A stretch of 64,000 nucleotides of DNA from Sporosarcina trichiuri (lineage in GTDB: Bacteria; Bacillota; Bacilli; Bacillales_A; Planococcaceae), in assembly GCF_030406775.1 (NCBI RefSeq), contig NZ_CP129119.1:2142001-2206000 (forward strand), in the 5' to 3' direction. Made by a program: the position numbers and the translations under genes. Under the pieces are notes generated by a model. It was not told the DNA's origin, searched no databases, and saw only the letters and a program-made list of their open reading frames with translations. Of this stretch, positions 60,746 through 64,000 are shown piece after piece; positions within the stretch are counted from its first letter, which is position 1, and each line of letters begins with the position of its first letter.

Positions 60746-62236
60746 TTATGCTGGTGTTATATCGCTGAATGTACCGACGTAACGGGTCACGTCGCCATCT
60801 GCATTTTTGACGGCATTGATGGTAAGCAGTTCAAGGTATTCACTGCCGTCTTTCCGTCTGTTCCACATCTGTCCCTGCCACGACCCTTCATCGCCGATGA
60901 CTCCCCACATCGTTGTGTAGAATTCTTTCGACTGGCGGCCGGAGCTCAGGACATTCGGGTTTTTCCCGACGATTTCGTCTTCCGAGTAGCCTGTCAGTTC
61001 CGTGAAGGCCGGGTTGACGGACAGGATTTTACCGGTGCTGTCGGTTACGAGTATACCCTGCCCCGTCGAGTCGAACACATCTTTTGCAAGAGACAGACGG
61101 TCCATATAGTAGAGCCAGATGACAAGGACGAGACTGACGAGCGAGAACTGGGCGAACGCCATGAAACCGATCGAGTAGGAACCGGTGATCCCATGGACGG
61201 CCGACAGCAGCAGGGGCGGGAAGAACCCGCCGAGACCGCCCATCATGGACACGATACCGTTCGCGGTACCGGCCTGTTTGCTGAAGTAGAACGGCACCAG
61301 CTTGAAGATGACCCCGTTCCCGATTCCCGCGGTCAGTGCGATCAGCATGCTGCCGACCGTATACAATCCGATCGAAGGCGAGAAGGCGAGGATGACCCCT
61401 GCAACTGTCAGCCCGGCAAATACACCCATCAGCAGGAACAGCGGCTGGAACTTATCCGCGAGCCATCCGCCGACAGGACGGAACAGTGTCGCCACGATGA
61501 TGAAGCCGGCTGTCCGCATCCCTGCATCGACTTTTTCAAGTTCGAAATAGTCGACGAGGAAGTTCGGCAGGAAGATCGTGAAGGCCACGAATGCCCCGAA
61601 CGTGATGAAGTAGAACAGCGAGAAGAACCACAGTTTCTCATTCTTATAGACGCCTTTGATCTGCTTGACCATCGACGTCTTCACTTTCGGTTCCTGCCGG
61701 TCGCCGAGTATGAAGTTCAGCGCGGCGAACGCAAGCAGCAGGATGAGGTACAGCTTGACGGTCATGCTCCAGCCGAGCTGCGTCGCAAGGACCGGCGCGG
61801 CGAATGTCGTGACGGCAGTACCGACGTTCCCCATCCCATAGATTCCGTTGACGAGACCATGCTTTTCTTTTGCGTAATATTTCGGCAGGGACGTGACACC
61901 GACCGAGAAGACCGCTCCCCCGATACCGAGGAACGTTCCGCCGATGATCAGATCGGTGAATGATGAGGCGGCACTTATGTAGAACACTGGAAATAGCAAT
62001 AAGATGAAACTGACCGCGAACACAATCCGTGCGCCGAATATATTGGCGTAGTAGCCCAGAGGGATCCGCAGCACGGAACCGAGCACGACCGGTACCGCTG
62101 TAATGATCGCTATGCGGGATGCAGGGATCGACACATCTTCCCGGATGAACGGGAGGAGCGACGAAATCAGCACCCAGACCATGAATCCCACAACCAGGTT
62201 GGCCGTCTGTAACGGCAGCTGCACTTTCTTGATCAT
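60746..62236 (-). CDS. NarK-type nitrate/nitrite MFS transporter fused to a C-terminal PAS domain
   Basis: Protein of 496 residues. The first 375 residues form 12 helices of a NarK-like transporter (ANLVVGFMVWVLISSLLPF, LGYYANIFGARIVF and SFILLLFPVFYISA near the start; two glycine-rich nitrate-signature-like segments, GIGGAVFSVGVTSLPKYY and GIGNGVIFKLVPFYFSKQAG). After the last helix comes a complete PAS domain (about residues 383-496) with VFDSTGQGILVTDSTGKIL, FTELTGYSEDEIVGKNPNVL and a PAC-like end YVGTFSDIT. A cytosolic sensor joined to a nitrate transporter is unusual. It lies in a series with NreBC-like regulators and Moco genes. Confidence 0.88.
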   Translation of the reverse strand: MIKKVQLPLQTANLVVGFMVWVLISSLLPFIREDVSIPASRIAIITAVPVVLGSVLRIPLGYYANIFGARIVFAVSFILLLFPVFYISAASSFTDLIIGGTFLGIGGAVFSVGVTSLPKYYAKEKHGLVNGIYGMGNVGTAVTTFAAPVLATQLGWSMTVKLYLILLLAFAALNFILGDRQEPKVKTSMVKQIKGVYKNEKLWFFSLFYFITFGAFVAFTIFLPNFLVDYFELEKVDAGMRTAGFIIVATLFRPVGGWLADKFQPLFLLMGVFAGLTVAGVILAFSPSIGLYTVGSMLIALTAGIGNGVIFKLVPFYFSKQAGTANGIVSMMGGLGGFFPPLLLSAVHGITGSYSIGFMAFAQFSLVSLVLVIWLYYMDRLSLAKDVFDSTGQGILVTDSTGKILSVNPAFTELTGYSEDEIVGKNPNVLSSGRQSKEFYTTMWGVIGDEGSWQGQMWNRRKDGSEYLELLTINAVKNADGDVTRYVGTFSDITPA

Positions 62237-62302
62237 CCATATCAGTCCATTTCTATAGAGAATGAAAGGCTTTGCAGTCTATCAGACTTTCACTGTACCT
62301 GC

Positions 62303-62827
62303 CTACACGATAGGCGTGTACAGTTTGTCGAACAGCGCATCCTGCTGTTCGATCCGGAGCATCGACTCCACCATCGGAAACACGATCGTTTCTTCCTTGA
62401 TGAAGTGAACCATGATCGCTTCGTAAGCTTCCCCGGCGTCTTTTGAAACCGCTTCAAGATCTTCAAGGGACAGCTCATCCAGGCTGCCGCGGGTGTGATG
62501 CAGGAAGTGGCCGATGTAGGCATCGAGTTCTTCATGCTCTTCTTCCACCGCCCGGACGGGTCCCTGTTCGTTCCCGACATACTGTGCAAGTTCAGGGAAC
62601 AGGATCTCCTCTTCCTTATCCGTATGGTTCTTGAACGGTTCGATGAACTCGATCAGCGCTTTACGCAGTGACCGCATCGCTTCGCGTCCTTCTTCCAGTG
62701 AATAGATCCGATTCTCGAAGCCGAGTACGATCGGATGCCAGTTGTCCATGAGATACATCAAATACTGATGTTCGTTTTCCAGTACCTGCAGTGCAGGCAG
62801 ATCAAACTTGAATCGTTTCGTATCCAT
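62303..62827 (-). CDS. Hemerythrin-domain protein
   Basis: Protein of 174 residues, four-helix bundle with a di-iron site. The ligands are apparent: H20 in LENEHQYLMYLMDNWHP, H and E in FKNHTDKEEEILFPEL near residue 67, EEEHEELDAYI near residue 95, HH in GHFLHHTR and VHFIKEETIVFPMVE near residue 142. Such proteins bind oxygen or NO and protect or repair iron-sulfur proteins. Its position between a NreC-like regulator and a nitrate transporter suggests a role in NO stress during nitrate respiration. It follows the response regulator by 31 bp. Confidence 0.88.
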   Translation of the reverse strand: MDTKRFKFDLPALQVLENEHQYLMYLMDNWHPIVLGFENRIYSLEEGREAMRSLRKALIEFIEPFKNHTDKEEEILFPELAQYVGNEQGPVRAVEEEHEELDAYIGHFLHHTRGSLDELSLEDLEAVSKDAGEAYEAIMVHFIKEETIVFPMVESMLRIEQQDALFDKLYTPIV

Positions 62828-62858
62828 CGGTCTGCCTCCGTTTACGTAATGCCTGCTG

Positions 62859-63506
62859 TCAGAAGTTCAGGAACTTCTTTTTGAGCGCATACTCGACGAG
62901 CTCCGGTTTGCTCTTCAAGTTCAGTTTTTCCATCAGTTTGGCTTTATGGGCTTCCACTGTTTTCACCGAAATGTACAGTTTTTCTGCAATTTCCTTGTTG
63001 CCGTATCCTTTCGCAACGAGCGGAAGCACTTCGATTTCACGCTTCGACAAGATTTTGAAGGGATCGGTCTCGACTTCGTCTCCGTCTTTCTTGACGAATT
63101 CCCGGACGAGCGATGTCGCCATGGAGGGCTGGATGTACGTGCCGCCGTCATAGACGGTGCGGATCGCCGAGAACAGCTCATCATCCGGCGAGTTTTTCAG
63201 TACGTAACCGGATGCCCCGCTTTTCAGCACATGGAAGAGATACTCCTCATCGTCGTACATGGTCAGGATGACAATTTTCGTTTCGGGGAAATCCTCACTG
63301 ATTTTGCCGGTGGCGATCAGTCCGCTTTCTCCCGGCGGCATGCTGAGATCCATGAGAAGGACATCCGGTCGGTGTTTCGCGACTTGGTCGTATGCCTCCA
63401 GACCGTCCGCCGCAGTCGCAACGACCTCCATATCGGGCTGGTAATTCAAAATGTGGGCGAAGCCGCTTCTGACGACAGCGTGGTCGTCTGCAATAATAAG
63501 TTTCAC
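62859..63506 (-). CDS. NreC-like response regulator (NarL/LuxR family)
   Basis: Regulator of 215 residues. The receiver domain has D8-D9 region [13 protein letters not shown], phospho-acceptor Asp53 in [16 protein letters not shown], Thr in [14 protein letters not shown] and Lys in [14 protein letters not shown]. The DNA-binding LuxR-type domain is at the C-terminus ([20 protein letters not shown], then [20 protein letters not shown]). It overlaps the histidine kinase gene by 4 bp. By position next to a nitrate transporter and Moco genes it resembles NreC of staphylococci, which activates nitrate and nitrite respiration at low oxygen. Confidence 0.9.
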   Translation of the reverse strand: MKLIIADDHAVVRSGFAHILNYQPDMEVVATAADGLEAYDQVAKHRPDVLLMDLSMPPGESGLIATGKISEDFPETKIVILTMYDDEEYLFHVLKSGASGYVLKNSPDDELFSAIRTVYDGGTYIQPSMATSLVREFVKKDGDEVETDPFKILSKREIEVLPLVAKGYGNKEIAEKLYISVKTVEAHKAKLMEKLNLKSKPELVEYALKKKFLNF

Positions 63507-64000
63507 TGTCCGTCTCCCCTTCCGTTCAGAGGCACGGTCAGTTCAATTACGGTCCCCGTTCCGATGCCTGATCGTATAGTCAAGTCTGCATGCACGAGTT
63601 CCGCGCGCTCCCTCATGCCGAACAGACCGAGACCCGTGCCTTTATGGACAGGGGAATTGAGGTCGAAGCCGGACCCCCTGTCTTCCACGGTCAGCTTCAG
63701 ATCGGAATCCGTCAGCAGCAGTGCCACCTCCACCTCTTCCACGCCTGCATACTTCAGCGCATTGAACACCGCTTCCTGGCAGACCCGGTAGACGACTGTC
63801 TCGATTTCCCCGTCGAACCGGACGGACTGGACGTTGCTGCTGAAGTCGACGAGCATGCCATAGTTCTTCTCGATCCATTTGAAATGCGTTCTGAACGCCG
63901 CCTCCAGTCCAAGGTCATCCAGCGTGGCCGGACGCAGCTGGACGGACAGATGACGAATGTCTTCCAGCAGGCGCATGAGCGAGCCTTCCGTCTGCTTGAC
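63503..64000 (-). CDS. NreB-like histidine kinase, 3' part (runs off the window)
   Basis: Only the C-terminal 165 codons are visible. They contain the end of the dimerisation domain ([20 protein letters not shown] with the [15 protein letters not shown] motif of HisKA_3 kinases) and a complete HATPase domain: N box [14 protein letters not shown] near the middle, G1 box [10 protein letters not shown], and G2 box [16 protein letters not shown]. This matches the NarX/NreB/DegS class. The iron-sulfur or sensor part of NreB is outside the window, so oxygen sensing cannot be confirmed. The stop overlaps the response regulator start by 4 bp. Confidence 0.9.
   Translation of the reverse strand, partial: VKQTEGSLMRLLEDIRHLSVQLRPATLDDLGLEAAFRTHFKWIEKNYGMLVDFSSNVQSVRFDGEIETVVYRVCQEAVFNALKYAGVEEVEVALLLTDSDLKLTVEDRGSGFDLNSPVHKGTGLGLFGMRERAELVHADLTIRSGIGTGTVIELTVPLNGRGDGQ

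Overview
The window looks like chromosomal DNA of a Gram-positive, fairly GC-rich member of the Bacillales, most likely Planococcaceae (Bhargavaea, Sporosarcina or Planococcus-like). The basis is the gene set: a B. subtilis-like pdxK, the yojF-bshB2 bacillithiol pair, a yhgD/yhgE pair, YusW- and SE1832-like proteins, DUF2804, frequent TTG and GTG starts behind strong GGAGG ribosome sites, and T-tailed terminators. The genus is an inference. There is no rRNA operon and one tRNA (Ala-GGC).

Layout. 1-3 kb: end of pdxK, yojF-bshB2 and a YjiH-type membrane protein. 3.5-8.7 kb: threonine breakdown (SDR threonine dehydrogenase and glycine C-acetyltransferase) interleaved with unrecognised genes, a P-loop protein and YczE. 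9-20 kb: YbaK-type deacylase, topoisomerase III, flavin reductase, an RCK-linked antiporter, a PseG-like protein, a phospholipase D-like protein, a lone ECF sigma factor and a CNNM/CorC protein. 20.5-31.9 kb: M20 dipeptidase, an IS3 element, nitroreductase, amidase-fold protein, tRNA-Ala, DUF2804, a YusW-like lipoprotein, a heterodimeric ABC exporter and a DMT permease. 32-37.5 kb: a cyclic-di-GMP and exopolysaccharide-like group (PAS/GGDEF/EAL protein facing a degenerate-GGDEF membrane protein plus GT2 synthase), a stress-type SDR with a sigma-B-like promoter, repeat arrays and a cluster of DnaA boxes. 37.5-49 kb: YhgE with its TetR regulator, an opine dehydrogenase-family protein under a CcpA-like site, a lipoprotein serpin, an AT-rich darTG toxin-antitoxin cassette, and a probable lysine catabolic operon. 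50-54.5 kb: MFS efflux pump with divergent TetR gene, and a SEC-C protein. 54.5-64 kb: a molybdenum cofactor region beside nitrate genes (NarK-type transporter fused to PAS, hemerythrin protein, NreBC-like two-component system). Cofactor supply and nitrate sensing and uptake therefore sit together; nitrate reductase itself is not in the window.

The most unusual features: (1) darTG lies between two 239-bp copies of the 3' end of the neighbouring acyl-CoA dehydrogenase gene, as if the cassette arrived with a replacement gene end; (2) the NarK-PAS fusion; (3) three unrelated families of intergenic arrays that share a period of about 20-21 bp, near two helical turns, with a conserved half and a variable half per unit; (4) the IS3 copy that split one of these arrays and left a 4-bp target duplication, so the empty site can be rebuilt; (5) three perfect and one near-perfect DnaA boxes within 200 bp, away from any dnaA gene.
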